From Propionibacterium sp. (GTDB taxonomy: Bacteria; Actinomycetota; Actinomycetes; Propionibacteriales; Propionibacteriaceae): DNA of 5,850 bases. Below, piece by piece: positions 5,702-5,850 of the stretch; position 1 is the stretch's first letter; each line of letters opens with the position of its first letter. The position numbers and the translations under genes are program-made. The notes under the pieces are model-generated. The model made no database searches and was not told where the DNA came from. It saw nothing but the letters and a program-made list of their open reading frames with translations. Where the stretch lies: assembly GCA_012837465.1 (NCBI GenBank), contig DURG01000141.1, forward strand, positions 1-5,850. Direction: 5' to 3'.

Positions 5702-5850
5702 GTGGGGCGCAGCTCGTTCGCCACCCGGCCAGTAGGGCCGCCGCGCTGGCGATCGCCGTCGTCACCGTCAGCCAGGCCTTGGTCCTGATCGTGCGGGGCA
5801 CCCACCCGTTCGGTGCGGGCAACGTCAACATCAACGACCTGTGGCACCAA
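5702..5850 (+). CDS. 5' end of a YfhO-like membrane protein, start unclear, truncated by the window edge
   Basis: The frame with codons at 5701, 5704 and so on stays open to the window end. It reads LVRHPASRAAALAIAVV, a first membrane segment, then GTHPFGAGNVNINDLWHQ. A single N-terminal membrane helix followed by a G-x-x-PFG...-N-DL-x-x-Q segment is typical of YfhO-family proteins, large polytopic membrane proteins of the GT-C glycosyltransferase type linked to envelope polymer or lipoteichoic acid glycosylation. The start is a problem. GTG 5702 sits behind GGAGG (5693-5697) right after the upstream stop, but it is one frame off and hits TGA after 28 codons. The open frame itself has only CTG 5698, touching the GGAGG. 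One extra G in the run 5704-5707 would join GTG to the frame. The family call is moderate, since only ~50 residues are visible. Confidence 0.55.

Overview
The window is a stretch of core chromosome from a high-GC Gram-positive bacterium, most likely an actinobacterium (Actinomycetota). Three things support this. G/C dominates third codon positions on both strands. Several genes appear to begin with leaderless starts behind TAnnnT -10 boxes. The gene content also fits: a mycobacterial-type Ku, a DUF2505 protein, a DUF6912-like protein and an Arg-rich helicase-type tail. A Propionibacteriales origin is a guess that I cannot test here. There is no sign of a phage, insertion sequence, CRISPR array, tRNA or rRNA.

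Layout from left to right. Positions 1-170 (+) are the Arg-rich C-terminal tail of a protein that starts outside the window, probably a DEAD-box RNA helicase. It converges on trpS (175-1263, -), a tryptophanyl-tRNA synthetase with a true HIGH signature. Upstream of trpS and in the same direction is a PHP-family metal-dependent phosphoesterase (1324-2178, -). A 76-bp divergent promoter region holding an inverted repeat separates it from a DUF2505/SRPBCC-fold protein (2255-2728, +). That gene converges on the NHEJ gene ku (2744-3553, -) across a strong hairpin. ku follows a DUF6912-like gene (3555-4022, -) by one base, so the two form an operon. A second divergent region (4023-4106) leads rightwards to a His-rich cupredoxin-like lipoprotein (4107-4442, +). 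This overlaps by ATGA a ~10-TM membrane protein of unknown function (4439-5701, +). The window ends in the first ~50 codons of a YfhO-like membrane protein (from ~5702, +), whose start codon and reading frame do not match.

Functionally the left part is housekeeping: RNA metabolism, tRNA charging and nucleotide/phosphoester turnover. The middle carries DNA end-joining. The right part is a cell-envelope operon, with a lipid-anchored, possibly metal-binding protein translationally coupled to a polytopic membrane protein rich in intramembrane His. This pair is the least understood part of the window. The oddest sequence detail is the apparent one-base frame problem at the start of the last gene. 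I see no complete new defence or mobile system.
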